Source: Doryteuthis pealeii (lineage: Eukaryota > Mollusca > Cephalopoda > Myopsida > Loliginidae). From it: a stretch of DNA of 64,000 bases. Where the stretch lies: contig CM042181.1 in assembly GCA_023376005.1 (NCBI GenBank), positions 23,156,013 to 23,220,012 on the forward strand, in the 5' to 3' direction. Below are positions 38,885 to 50,612 of this stretch, piece by piece. A model generated the notes under the pieces. The model had not been told where the DNA came from. It saw nothing but the letters and a program-made list of their open reading frames with translations, and made no database searches. Position 1 is the stretch's first letter; every line of letters begins with the position of its first letter. The position numbers and the translations under genes are program-made.

Positions 38885-39160
38885 TAACTATTTATTTGGA
38901 CTATTGTCCCCCATCTTTATTGTAATTTGTACAACGTTTGGCCGATATGCCCTCCAGCCTTCATGTATTTCTTGTTGTAATCGGGAACCTTCTCAGACTC
39001 TGGCTCCCGATTACAACAAGAAAGTTCCAAAGTTCCGTGGTGGCTCCCGAGTCCGACAAGAAATACCTGAAGAATGCCGGAGGGCATATTGGCCGAAACG
39101 TTGTACAACTAACAATAAAGATGGGGACAATAGTCCGAATAAGCAGATAATACTAAAAAA
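38885..39160. mobile_element. ACGTTTCGGC-type TIR element, compact
   Basis: GGACTATTGTCCCCCATCTT...ACAACGTTTGGCCGATATGC inverted as GGCCGAAACGTTGTACAACT...AATAAAGATGGGGACAATAG. Central CTCCCGATTACAACAAGAAA is partly duplicated. Confidence 0.85.
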
Positions 39161-39294
39161 GCGATAACATTAATAAATATCTGGGGATATCTTTACAATG
39201 GAGGAGGAGGAAAGAGAAGATATTCAATGGGAGAGGGGGGGAAGATAAGTAGTAACTCCTCTTCCTCCAAGTAGTACAAACTTTTTAATAAAAT

Positions 39295-40015
39295 ATCTCA
39301 ATGGAGATTCGGTGTATGCCTGTGTCACCGAAACGTCGCCATACTCTCAGGAATCACGTAAGTTTATCAATAAGTATTTAATTTACAGTCAAAATCGTTA
39401 ATACATAAGTTTTATTTATTAATGATGTCTATGAAAATCTGGGTTAGATTTGCTTCAAAACAGCCCATGTTATTAGTGTGTTTAAAATCCTGCAATGTGT
39501 CTTATATATCACTAAGAAATAAAGGTTTACATAATATATGGTGTGGTTAATTTGCATACTGGTTTTAACAAAACCGGGTTTAATAAATAATTACTTGGTG
39601 TTATTAATCTCTAATATTATTGTTTTATTCTCCAATGTATTAAATCAATCCTATGAATGATTTTATATAGAAACCAATTAAGATAATCAAAATAAGTGTA
39701 ATCTTTTTATATGCGTTCTTATTTAATTTCGTTAGTCTTTCTAATTTAATATATTTCATTACGTTAAAATTTAAATACTTACACCTGGCAGAGGGCGCAT
39801 ATTCTTGCTAGTATTTGTGGGAAAAAATTATTAAAATCAATCCTATGAATGATTTTATATAGAAACCAATTAAAATATAATCAAAATAAGTAATCTTTTT
39901 ATATGCGTTCTTATTTAATTTCATTAGTCTTTCTAATTTAATACATTTCATTACATTAAAACTTAAATACTTATGCCCAGAGGGCGCATAATCTTGCTAG
40001 TTATTTTTTTAGTCC
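39295..40015 (+). mobile_element. Family B element with partial tandem duplication
   Basis: ATGGAGATTCGGTGTATGCC start, GTGTCACCGAAACGTCGCC. The last ~170 bp (from AAATCAATCCTATGAATGAT to GGGCGCATA...TTGCTAGT) is present twice. Confidence 0.8.
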
Positions 40016-40499
40016 AATATTAAGTACTTTCAGGTGAATTCTGGGAACTGATTAACCCCAATTTTCACAGGTATTAAAGCCAGTATTTCATATTTGATTT
40101 CTGGATTTTAATTACCGTATTTGATGGCATATAAGACCCCCCCCCTTCAGGTCAGATTTAGGAAAAAAAGTTTTACAATTTGTTGAAATTCAAAACCTGT
40201 TTTTGTTTTTCCTTCGCCACCATCCGCTCCTGTTGACGTTGATTATAAACAATAGCAGCAATAAAATAAGGATGCATCGAGTTTAGGGTAGGTAAAAGTA
40301 CACTGGGTTAGTGAGCATTATAGAGAAGATTAGATTAGTGCGTCCTATATGATGTCAAATACGGTATATTTACATATGTAAAAAACAAAAACAAAACAAA
40401 AAATTAATTCACTTATGACATGCAAATTATTCCAATCAATCTTTTAACACTGCACACTATCAATACCACCTTTTTTTTTTAGTTATTTTCTGAATTAAC

Positions 40500-41255
40500 T
40501 AAACTGGTAAAAGTATTTAAGTTTTAATGTAAAAAGTAAGTAAAGTCAACGGGGCAGCCTAAAGTCGGTATCAGCCAGTCAGCAAGGAAGTCTATCCCCT
40601 TTTCAATAGCGCTAGACCAAGGAGATTGTTTTAACATCTGAGGTGGGGCGCCACACCTATTATCAGCTCCTTACTTTACCGCACAGATCCCTGTGCTACT
40701 CATACGCTGAGTTGGCAGGGACCAGTATCGAACTAGGAACCTTGTGGTTTCTAGCCGAACGCTCTACCGACTGAGCTAACCCGGACCCTTTTAAGTTTTA
40801 TGTAATAAAATATATTCAATTAGAAAGACTAACAAGTCTAAATAAAAACAGATTTCAAAATATTACACTTATTTTAATTGATTTCTATATAAAATTATAT
40901 ATAGGATTGCTTTTAATACGTTTGAGAATAACATAAATCAGTAACAGCAATTATTTATTAAACCCAGTTTTGTTAAAATCATTATGCAAATTATTCCCAC
41001 CCTATACTATGTAAATCTTTTATTTCTTAGAGATATGACATTTTAAATGCATCAATAATACAGTTTTGCAGCAAATCTATCTCAGCTAGACATTAATAGA
41101 GACATTGTTAATAAATAAGATGCTAATTAAGATTAAATAAAGACCATTTCATAATTGTTGAGAATAGAACTTAAATAATTAAAGAACTCATGATGTCAGT
41201 GGTGAAGTAGTTTCCTTTACAGACAGACAGTTACATAATCTCTATTAAAATGAGA
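40500..41255 (-). mobile_element. Family B element split by a SINE
   Basis: Parts on both sides of the SINE read through AGTATTTAAGTTTTAATGTAA and continue to CTCTATTAAAATGAGATAT. Colinear with 41803-42439 but more diverged. Confidence 0.8.
40538..40790 (-). mobile_element. tRNA-derived SINE, type 1, inserted in a family B element
   Basis: The copy is flanked by TAAGTTTTAATGT on the left and TTAAGTTTTATGT on the right, a likely target-site duplication inside the family B sequence. This shows that family B is the older insertion here. Confidence 0.92.
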
Positions 41256-41264
41256 TATTTAGTC

Positions 41265-41760
41265 CTGTAATATTTCTCTGAATGTTTGAGATGAGGCTTG
41301 ATGATTAGTATTATCTGCGTTATTCGGACTATTGTCCCCATCTTTATTGTTATTTGTATAACATTTCGGCCGATATGCCCTCCGGCCTTCTTCAGGTATT
41401 TCTTGTCGGACTCGGGAACCTTCTTTTCGAACTTTTTTGTCATAATCGGGAGCCATCATGGAACTTTGAATCTTACCCTTTAATCAGTCCATGGGGGTAT
41501 CCTGTTCTCATTCCACTAACCATAACTGGGGTAGAAGTTGTGTTAATTATTTTTCTATGTTACTGCCTCTACTCAGGATCGAACTCAATCAATTGGACAC
41601 ATGGCCTAGTGGATAAGGTAGTTAGGTTAAGACAGTTCTAATTGACAGTTATCTCTGGATTCCGAGAAATACCTGAAGAAGGCCGGAGGGCATATCAGCC
41701 GAAATGTTGTACAAATAACAATAAAGATGAGGACAATAGTCCGAAATAACACAAATAATA
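41265..41760. mobile_element. ACGTTTCGGC-type TIR element containing a tRNA-like insert
   Basis: The left arm (GAGATGAGGCTTGATGATTA to TTGTCGGACTCGGGAAC) and right arm (CCTGAAGAAGGCCGGAGGGC to AATAACACAAATAATAC) are inverted. Between them 41455-41650 resembles 63719-63960, with GGCCTAGTGGATAAGGTAG. Confidence 0.82.
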
Positions 41761-41802
41761 CTTAGTCCTGTAACATTAATGATGTAATAACATCAATCTT
41801 AC

Positions 41803-42439
41803 TAGCAAATATATGCACCCTCCGGGTGCAAGTATTTAAGTTTTAATGTAATAAAATATTGTATTAAATTAGAAAGGCTAATGAAACTAAATAAGAATAC
41901 AGATAAAAAGATTTGAAACAGAGGGAGTATAATAAAAGATTTGAAACAGAGGGAGTATAATAAAAAATGAACAACTGAAACTTACTCTTCCATCACTCTC
42001 GTCTTTCATTGTTATTTTTAAGTATTTAGTTATAAGAGGAAGTAAAGAATAAAATGACAGTTATTTTATCTTGTTAATGGATTTCATTTAAGAGATTTTT
42101 GCTTATATTCATTAAAATAAAACCAAACAGTTAGAAATCAATAATACTAAGCACATATTTATTAAATTCGATTTTTTAATACTAATATGCAAATTAGCCT
42201 TCCCGTTCACATTGTAAACCGCTATTTTGTTGTATATATAAATATAATTGCATGTTGTCAGTATGTAGACATAGTTAACAGTATTAATAATGTAAGACAA
42301 TTTTATTAATAATTGAGGTTTAGATAAAAATAAAATCATGGAGAATGTGATGTCAATAACTAAGAGAATTGTGACTTGAGTAGGAATATAGTTTCGGTTA
42401 CAGACAGAAAAACACACAATCTCCATTATAATAAGATAT
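41803..42439 (-). mobile_element. Family B interspersed element (~640 bp)
   Basis: Near-duplicate of 28568-29228 in the same orientation. See that entry for blocks. Confidence 0.88.
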
Positions 42440-43200
42440 ATTAATATTGGTGTTCCTAAATCTTCCACCGATTATTATCCTGCATTAATTACCCTCTGGT
42501 TAAAAATGAGACTGTCCAAATTGTTCAAGATGCAATGCAAATCCAGATTATCTGGTGTTGCTTAATTGCAGGTTTCTTATTTGTCCCATTTTATTTCAAC
42601 CAAATTTAAAAATGAAACATTCCAAATAGTCTTGCATTACTTAAATGCCCAACGTAAAATTAAAACGAACTGTAAAAAAGTTAAGTTTTATTTGTAATAT
42701 TAAAAATCGCAAATTACGAAATATTTTGGTAATTTTGATCTTATGTTGTCCTGGCCTCCTGCTTTAATTTACGCTATGTTTTAACGAACCAGTGCCAGGT
42801 GAATTTCTGGCCCAACTTAGATATTTTCTGAGTTGCTGTTTTTGTCACATTTTTTTTTGTTGGCAAATTAATGTAGATATTTTTAACCCCTCACCCCATA
42901 TTTTTATTGGCAAATCAATGTAAATATTTTACAACCCCTCTTGAGAGCGATAGAGTCAAATCAAGATTATTATACTTTTTACACATTGAACTATTCGTAA
43001 TAGCTCTTAAGTAAACATATCAAACACTGTAATAATTAAATCATCATACTGTGGAATATCCACAGGTCCTGCTAGTAGTAAAATATTTTAATACAATACA
43101 GATGAATAAGCAGCAAATTTAGGGATTAAGAACCGTCAATATTTAGGTTATAAAGAAATGAAAGTATTTGAAACTAAGAATGAATGAACATGAAACAGTG
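42440..43200. other. Stretch without recognised gene
   Basis: AT-rich, no repeat copy, no coding signal and no long inverted repeat noticed. Plain intergenic DNA as far as I can read. Confidence 0.5.
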
Positions 43201-43204
43201 AAAA

Positions 43205-43405
43205 CTTTAATGGCATATCAACCTTCATGGGTTATTTTAACATCAGACATTTTTATAGCGGATAGTATTGGTCTATCCAACCTATAATTGGGAGTTCATA
43301 CCTTTCCCAAGGGTATTCACCTGAAAGCGAACATAACTGCCCAACTGGAGTTTGAATGTATGTTACAGTCCAGCATGTTAGCTACTACGCCACAGAGATC
43401 CTTAC
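43205..43405 (-). mobile_element. tRNA-derived SINE, type 3, with shared tail
   Basis: The reverse complement reads GTGGCGTAGTAGCTAACATG (A-box-like), CATTCAAACTCCAG (B-box-like), AATACCCTTGGGAAAGGTAT (central block shared with type 2), and ends AATAACCCATGAAGGTTGAT (tail shared with LINE 6540-7090). Confidence 0.82.
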
Positions 43406-43589
43406 CAAATTTTTTTTTGGTGCATGTCTTGCAATTAAAAAAAAAAAAAAAAAAAAGTTTTTTTCCGACCAAAACATTTTACCTCATCAGCAGTTAATAT
43501 AATAATAATAATAATAAAAAAATTGCCCCCCCCCATATGAAATAAAGATGGGGGGGGGGTTTCAATACTTAAAGTTTATGTCCACTGTA

Positions 43590-43840
43590 TTGGAGGTGCT
43601 TGGTGTAATGGTTAGAGTCATAAGAAATGGACTCGTCGACCCTAGTTCAAATCCTGGACAAAGCTACAGTTTATATAACGTTAATACCCTTGGGAAAGGT
43701 AGGAATCCAACTACTCCGCCTCCAGCTATGGGTAAATAGTAGGGTAGACTGGACTCGTTAACCTTGGTTAAGCAACCAGTCTAGAAGGAAGACTGAAGTT
43801 AAACCTGTTAAATCTGCTCAGTACTAGTTAGTGATCTATT
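43590..43840 (+). mobile_element. tRNA-derived SINE, type 2
   Basis: GTAATGGTTAGAGTCATAAG A box, AGTTCAAATCCTGG B box, AATACCCTTGGGAAAGGTAG central block, GGGTAGACTGGACTC end region. Confidence 0.88.
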
Positions 43841-43984
43841 TCACTAAATCTTTTTTCCAACGCATCACAAAAAAAAAAAAAAAAAAAAAGAAGCAATCTC
43901 TTTGATAGTAATGTATCCCTTATCAGCATTGGTTGAAATGGATCCAGGCAAAAAAGTGAATTACAGAACAGTGAAAGGAGGGGG

Positions 43985-44200
43985 GGGGGTTAATGGCATA
44001 TCAACCTTCATGGGTTATTTAATGCTACAGCCATTTTTATAGCAGTACAGTATTGAGCTATTTTAACCTATAGTTGGGAGATGCGGGATTTCATTCCTTT
44101 CACAAAGATATTCATCTGAAAGTGAACGTAATAGCACACCTCGGTGGTCACTACTAGAATAGCATCAGTCCTAATTGGTGATCTATTTCACTAATTTGGT
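43985..44200 (-). mobile_element. tRNA-derived SINE, type 3, with shared tail
   Basis: TGGCATATCAACCTTCATGG tail and a TTAATGCTACAGCC body as in 43205-43405. The head is broken after CACTACTAGAATAGC. Confidence 0.75.
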
Positions 44201-45607
44201 TTTTTTTCAATGTACCATTATAAAAACAACAAGAAAACAAAAAGCAATCTCTTTGACGATAGTAATACATCCCTTATCAGCATTGGTTGAAATGAATCCA
44301 GGCAGAAAAAAAAAAAATTTTTTTTTTTTTTTTAAATGAAGTAAAAATTTTTGAGACTAGAAGAGAAACAAATGCAACTTTTGTAAATTAGCTGAAAAGA
44401 TTTTTATTCCTATTAAATTCGAATGAATTCAAAATAAACAAACAAAAATAAAGAAAAAAAAATATTCAGAAAAAAAAAAATACAAAAAAAAAAAAAAAGG
44501 TGTCCAATTCTTATTATCTGTCCGAACAGAATGGGAAGAGGGGGGTGGGGGCATATTTCTTTTAACAGCACTCAGGAGGTGCCAAAGGCCAGAAATTGAA
44601 ACAAAATAATTAAGACACCAAAAAGGGAGGGGGGAGAAAAAAAAAAGTTTTTTTTTTTTTGGCTTTTAAAGTTTGTAAAAATGTTTGTTGTTGGATTCTT
44701 TTTAAATTTTTTAATTCCATCCAGTCACTTTCCATAAAGAGTGATGGGAATTTTTTTTGTTTTTTTTTTTTTTTTTCAAATGTGTAATTATTGAGGAAAA
44801 TCTGAAGAGGGCAAGTCCCAAATTAACTGCCATTTGTCATTTGGGGTTTGGGGTTTCTTTAATTCATGGAGAAGGGCAATGCCCATCATTTTGGCCCGTT
44901 TCCTACAAAAAGGAGACAAAACTCAAAATGAAAATGAAAAGAAAATAGCAATTCACTTTTTCCTGCCAGAACTTTTTTTTGTTTGTTTTTCTTTTAATTT
45001 TTTTTTTTTATAATTTTTTTTTTATAAATATTTTAAAAAATCTTTGTTACTTTCAAAAAGTTTTTAAGTCACAATATTACATTGCATGTGTGTGTGTGTG
45101 CGTGTGTGTGCATGTAGTTTTATTTTTTTCCTCGTAGTAGATAGGTGAGAGGGTGGGGAAAAATCCACCCATATCCAATTGTTTTAAAAAGTTCCTTGCA
45201 GCAATCGCACACACACACACACAGGTGGGAGGCAAAGCTGTCAAAAAACAGTGTGTTGTAGATCTGTACATTTTACATTTTGTTCCCTGACCAGCAATGA
45301 AGCAAATGATCCAGTCAAGGAGAAAAAAAAACCTTTGAGAGATTTACAGGATGGAAAAGTTTCAGATCATCAGATGAAGGTCAAGAGAGCAATGAGCTTT
45401 TTTTTAAAAGTACAGATGAAGACGAGGAGGAAGAGACTGGAGTTTAGACCCTCAAGAGTTACTTCCCTTGAATTGTCACTAAACCATTGCTGATCCTGAA
45501 TAAGAATAATTCAAATAAAATGAACACCTTTAAACTTTTTAGTGAGAGAAAAGAAAAAAAGCTGAGCCATTTGGATGAACAAGTGGAACATTTTGCTTTA
45601 ATGACAA

Positions 45608-45608
45608 G

Positions 45609-45668
<60 letters not shown>
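45608..45668. repeat. (TA)n microsatellite
   Basis: About 55 bp of TA, followed by GA-rich microsatellite DNA at 45755-45800 (GAGAGAGAG runs). Confidence 0.95.
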
Positions 45669-45669
<1 letters not shown>

Positions 45670-46439
45670 AAGAGACCAAGGGGATCTTATTTTTTTTTTT
45701 TCTTTTTTTTTTATCCTGTTGATTTTACACCTTCCAACTTCCGGTGGGGTGAGAGAAAGAGAGGGAGAGAGAGAGAGAGGAGAGAGAGAGAGGAATCAGA
45801 GAGGAATTATTGATTTTGTTCTAATCTTAAAAGCAAAATTATTAAATTTGACAAATTTGTTTTAAGACCGGCAGCTTCACCAAATCAGGTAACAAATAGA
45901 TTTTAAAAAAATGTTGAATGTATACAAGTTAACCTTCATCAAGGAACTTCACTCTCAGTGGATCTAAGGCAGGAGACGAACTTCTGTCTGCTCAATGGCA
46001 ACAAGACCATCTTTGGGTGGGGTGGGTGTGTTTGAAAAAAAAAAAAATCATGGAGAGGGGGGGGGGAGAGGATTATTTCAGCATGTACACACAAGATGTT
46101 CATAGAATGTCCTAAAATTTGTTTAGTCTGACCCACAGACTCAGATTTGCTTACAATTAACCTGCTCAACAGGCTGATTGGTTTTTTTAAAATTTATTTT
46201 GGAGGCTTTAGTAAGAACCTGGGGTTTTTTTTTATTAAGTCATGTGACATTCTTGGTTACATTTAACATTTTGAATTCATGACCAAATCAGAAAACACAT
46301 TCTTAGCCTTTTTCAAAGATAAAACTATTGTCCTAATTTTGATAGAAGAAAAAAGAAAAAAAAAAAAAAAAGAAAAAAAAGAAAAGAAAAAAAGATTGGC
46401 CTTCCTTACATAGCCATAAGTAATTTACTAACTTTAACA

Positions 46440-46645
46440 ATTTCTCTGAATTTTTGAGATGAGGCTTGATAATTAGTATTATTTGGATTATTCGGACTAT
46501 TGTCCTCATCTTCATTGTTATCTGTATCGGCCAAGTTCAAGAAGGTACCCAAGTCCGTCAAGAAATACCTGAAGAAGGCCGGAGGGCACATCAGCCGAAA
46601 TATGGTACAGATAACAATAAAGATGGGGACAATAGTCCAAATAAA
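46440..46645. mobile_element. ACGTTTCGGC-type TIR element, shortened
   Basis: TTTTGAGATGAGGCTTGATA...GGACTATTGTCCTCATC inverted as AATAAAGATGGGGACAATAG. The central CCTGAAGAAGGCCGGAGGGC is kept, but the left copy of the ACGTTTCGGC block is lost. Confidence 0.82.
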
Positions 46646-48226
46646 ACTAACTTTAACAAGTTTGGTACAAGGCCACTAGTGTTGGGCGCCCAATGAATAT
46701 TATCGCCATGTAAATATAATCAAAAGATAAAAGAGAAGGAGCTATCAAAAAGTTAAACACTTTAAAAGATTTTTTTTTTTTTACATGGAATGAATCCTAA
46801 AAACAAAAAAAAAACACGTTGAAATAATCAAAATAATCAAGTGTAGATGAAAAAAAAAAAAAAAAAAAAAAAAGAAAGGCATTAATGAATTTCAATCCTT
46901 CTTTGAAGGGGAAGTAGGGTCTTATTTTTGATAACAAAATACTCTTAGCCCACTCCAATAGGAAAACAAACAAAAAAATAGGGAGGGAAATTTTAATGAT
47001 GAATCTTTTCTTTAAAAATTGAGAAAAGGAATTTTTTTTTTTTAAATGTTGTTTAAGTCATTTAACTATTTTTTTTTTTTTTTTTTTTGTGAAGAGAAAA
47101 AAAAACTGTATGAAGTAGAGATTATGTTTAAAATCCATCTATCGAATTTCATTTTTTTGAATAAATCGATTCAGAGCAAAAACAAAACTGACCATTGGCT
47201 GCCTATAATGAATTTTGGGGTGAATTTTTTTTTTTTTCATTTTTCGGAAGGAGTGGGTATGTGGGTTGTAGCAGACAGGCAAAGTGAAATTTGTGTCGGT
47301 AGCTGAGAATGACAACCTGAATGTGTTGATTAAAATAAATAGAATTAAATAGAAGACTGACTTTTTGCATTAAAAAAACAAAAAACATTGAAATATGTGA
47401 AAAAGAAGAAGAAACATTTTTTGACAGAAGGAATTAAATAAATATAAGCTGAGTGTGTGTTGGGGGGAAGTGTAATGGGGTGGGGGAAGTGTAACGGGGG
47501 TGGGTAAAAAAAGGACCAGAGTTATGAGGTATTTTTTTTTTGGCCTCTACTTGATAGTTTTTAGTCAATGATGCTTATATAGATAAATGTAAAATGACTG
47601 AGGTATCGAAGGGGTAGGGGTGTTAGGGTCAAATTAACATTTCAAAATAATGTTGTTAAGAAAACTTTAACAATAAAAAACAAAAATATACTTCCAGTAA
47701 GAGAAAGGAGGAGGAAGAGAAAAGAACCACTGCCTGTCACCCCTGGGTGTTTCCAAGGAGTAAAGCAGCCAGGAAAATTTAGGCCGACTTGTAAAATGAA
47801 TGCCACAAAAAAGTGAGAAATATTTGGCATTATTGGTTGGCAAATGTCTTCTTTTTTTTTCTTCAGAAAAGCTTTTCTGCAAAATGACCTCATTTGAGTA
47901 TTGAACTTCTACATGAATAAATTCAGGGTTTTTGTTGTTGATGTTGCTATTTTTAAATTTGGGAAAGAAAAGAGAGAGAAAAAAAAAAAGGGGGATGTGG
48001 GGATTTTTTTCCAATCTTTTCTCCCCTCTTGGAAAAGAAAGGAAAAAAAAAAAAAAAAAAAAAAAAAGTTTTCTTGTAAACTTTGCACTTCACTCTCTTC
48101 TGAGAGAAAGTTTCCATTTAAATCTTTAATATTTTCTCAATTAGAGAAAAATAAAATTCAGCTTTTTAAGTGAGGATCATTCTGAATTCCTTTTAGGTTT
48201 CGTTCCCCAGCCCCACTCCCTATTTG

Positions 48227-48259
<33 letters not shown>

Positions 48260-48686
48260 GTTAGTCTATTAAGTTGTTAGAATTTGATGAATATTTGCAA
48301 ATGCAACGATCGCCCCCCCCCCCCCAAACCCAGTTATGAAGTTTCCTTACCCCCCTCTCCCTCCAAGTGAATCTGATGTGTCACCCCCACCTCAAATGTC
48401 AGCACAAACATTTGGTGGGAATGTTTTGGGCTTAATTCAAAATTCCAGTTAAGCCTTTCGTCTCCATCGTGAAAATCACCAAAGAGAATTTTGATTCACA
48501 AAAGATCTCAGAAATAATAATAATAAAAAAAAAATGAAGAGAGGTTGACAGGCGGACGACAATCAATTTTCATGTGAAGAAGACGATGACCCTTTACTTC
48601 CGATTCAGTGAACATGCGTGCGAGTGTGTTCGGTTCTGCTAGTTATTCGCACACACACATCCACTCACCTGCCAATATACATTCTG

Positions 48687-48727
<41 letters not shown>

Positions 48728-48969
48728 TATTCTTTTAATGGAACATTCACATATTCAGGTTTCTTGGCAGAGGCACATTATTTATAGGCAGGTCACACAT
48801 GTGTCTTGGGGGTGTGAAAGTGTGTACATAAAAACAGATCCTCCTGCAACCCCACCTCCTCCCCTCAAAAATGTTCAGATGATGAATATAGATAATTGAT
48901 AAGTTTTAGATTTCTACCCAACCGTTTTTGTCTGTTTGTTTGTTTGTTTGTTTGTATAAACACTTGCAT

Positions 48970-48972
<3 letters not shown>

Positions 48973-49012
<40 letters not shown>
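48973..49012. repeat. (GT)n microsatellite near the BAZ1A stop
   Basis: About 38 bp of GT, 90 bp downstream of the stop codon in transcript sense (CA-rich in the mRNA). Confidence 0.95.
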
Positions 49013-49013
<1 letters not shown>

Positions 49014-49100
49014 ACATTTGTGCAAAAAGTCTGCAATTTATAGGAAGGGTGGGGGGAGGGTTTTAGGGTGTGGATGTGTATGTGTGGAGGTTGGGGGGGT

Positions 49101-49403
49101 TCAGTGAGTCCTGCTTTTCTTTTTGGAAGCTTTTCCACTGGAATCGGTCGCTCCACTGCTGGATGGTGAGGAACCGTCTTCTTCAATTTGCATTTCTTTC
49201 GCTTTTCTCTCAAAATACTGAGACAGGTTTAGACCTGCCTTGTATTCCGGTGCTGATTTCTTGTTATACTCTTTGCAATTGCTGAAAATCAACCGAACAT
49301 CTCGCAGAAGAGATGTTGTTTCCGTGTATTGGAATTTATGGATTCTATTTTTTATTGTGGAGAAATCCATGGGCTCTTTTATGATGTCGTAATAATCTGG
49401 GAC
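49101..49403 (-). CDS. BAZ1A: BAZ1A-like terminal exon (rest of bromodomain, stop)
   Basis: The acceptor is TTTTGTAG at 49411-49404. It encodes VPDYYDIIKEPMDFSTIKN, the ZA loop and following helix, then SLLRDVRLIFSNCKEYNKK with the acetyl-lysine-contacting Asn of the NCxEYN motif. A helix (AGLNLSQYFERKAKEMQ) and a short Ser/Lys tail follow, ending with TGA at 49103-49101. Phase 0 in fits the previous exon's donor. Confidence 0.92.
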   Translation of the reverse strand, partial: VPDYYDIIKEPMDFSTIKNRIHKFQYTETTSLLRDVRLIFSNCKEYNKKSAPEYKAGLNLSQYFERKAKEMQIEEDGSSPSSSGATDSSGKASKKKSRTH

Positions 49404-50576
49404 CTACAAAAGAAAAAAAGACAAATTAATTACCAAGAGTTGGGTATATCCTGGGTAGGATGCTAAACTGTATTTAATAGTTTGGTTTGGTTTATGGCAT
49501 ATAAACCTCATTGGGTCATTTAATGCCGATAAAGTTTTGATATAAATTCATTCTTAATGGATACTCAATTTTCTTTATAAACTCATTTTTTCTATTTAAC
49601 CCAATAGATGGGACCCTAACAGGTACTACCAGGTCAGACTAATGGTGAAGTACAATTTTGGAGCTCTGGGGAGCGTGGAGTACACCTTTATCACTATTGC
49701 TCCTAGGTCCACTCTGACCTGGAGTGGTAGTACCTGTTAGGGTCCCATCTATGGGCTAAACAGAAAAAAATGAATTAAAATTTTGAATATCCATCAAGAA
49801 TGAATAAAACAAAACTTCTTTGGCATAAAATAACCCAACAAGGGTTGACATCTCATAAAATCCAACCAATGGGTATGTGCTGTGCAGTGTGATAAATTAA
49901 GGGAGTGCCACATTATTGATGGCCTTATGCCAAACTTTAACCTTAAAAATTTGCACATGGTTGGGTGGGTGATGAATTGTACTGCTTAATCAATATGTAA
50001 TAATCATGTCCTCTCTCTGACATAAGATACACAAAAGGAAGAACCATCAATCGTTCTACAAAAAAGGTATCGAATTGTGAGAAAAGCATTGGAATCAGTG
50101 TATGACACTAAAAGGAGACTATGTTGATGAATAAAGTCGAATTTTGCCAAAAAAGTTGTTTTATTAGTTAGGCCCGGGACTTATTGAGTGATGTGTTATT
50201 ACCTAGTGCCTCAAAACTAATGAAATGCAATATATAGGTGTGAAGAAATTGTGCATTACCAACTGAGGCACACATAAATTCTTTCATTGGTGACAACAAA
50301 AATTTCTCTATGACATGTAGAAAAGAATTACTGTGAGGAATCCAACTTATAACCAGAATAGATTTAGTCAACTACTTGAAATACAATCCTTAGCCAAATG
50401 TTAATTATTATTAAATTGAATATTTTAATTCACAAATTGAAAAGTTTAGGTATCCATACACACATTTTTAAAAAAAATCTTTTACTTCTAAACTCTACCG
50501 GTGGAAAAAAAAAAAAACCCAGATAATTCAGTTTTTCAAAATAAAATTTCTTCTTCAAACTGACATTTGGAAGAGG

Positions 50577-50612
<36 letters not shown>

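Larger units (their letters stand above)
44300..49100 (-). other. Homopolymer-rich stretch, possible long BAZ1A 3' UTR
   Basis: This interval directly follows the BAZ1A stop codon in transcript sense. It contains only one recognised interspersed repeat (the TIR foldback near 46440-46645), whereas the flanking DNA is packed with them. It is dominated by long A and T runs, CA/GT runs (45085-45115, 45208-45225, 48973-49012) and a TA array (45610-45666). Relative repeat depletion next to a stop codon fits transcribed UTR, but no poly(A) site could be fixed. No coding exon seen. Confidence 0.35.

Noticed and set aside
42112..42468. 118-codon minus-strand ORF
   Set aside because: It lies wholly in a non-coding family B repeat. 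The sister copy at 28957-29214 has a shorter, shifted version, and AT-rich Ile/Tyr/Asn content suggests chance.
47901..48173. Lys/Phe-rich ORFs between 47000 and 48200
   Set aside because: Generated by long A and T runs. No family resemblance.
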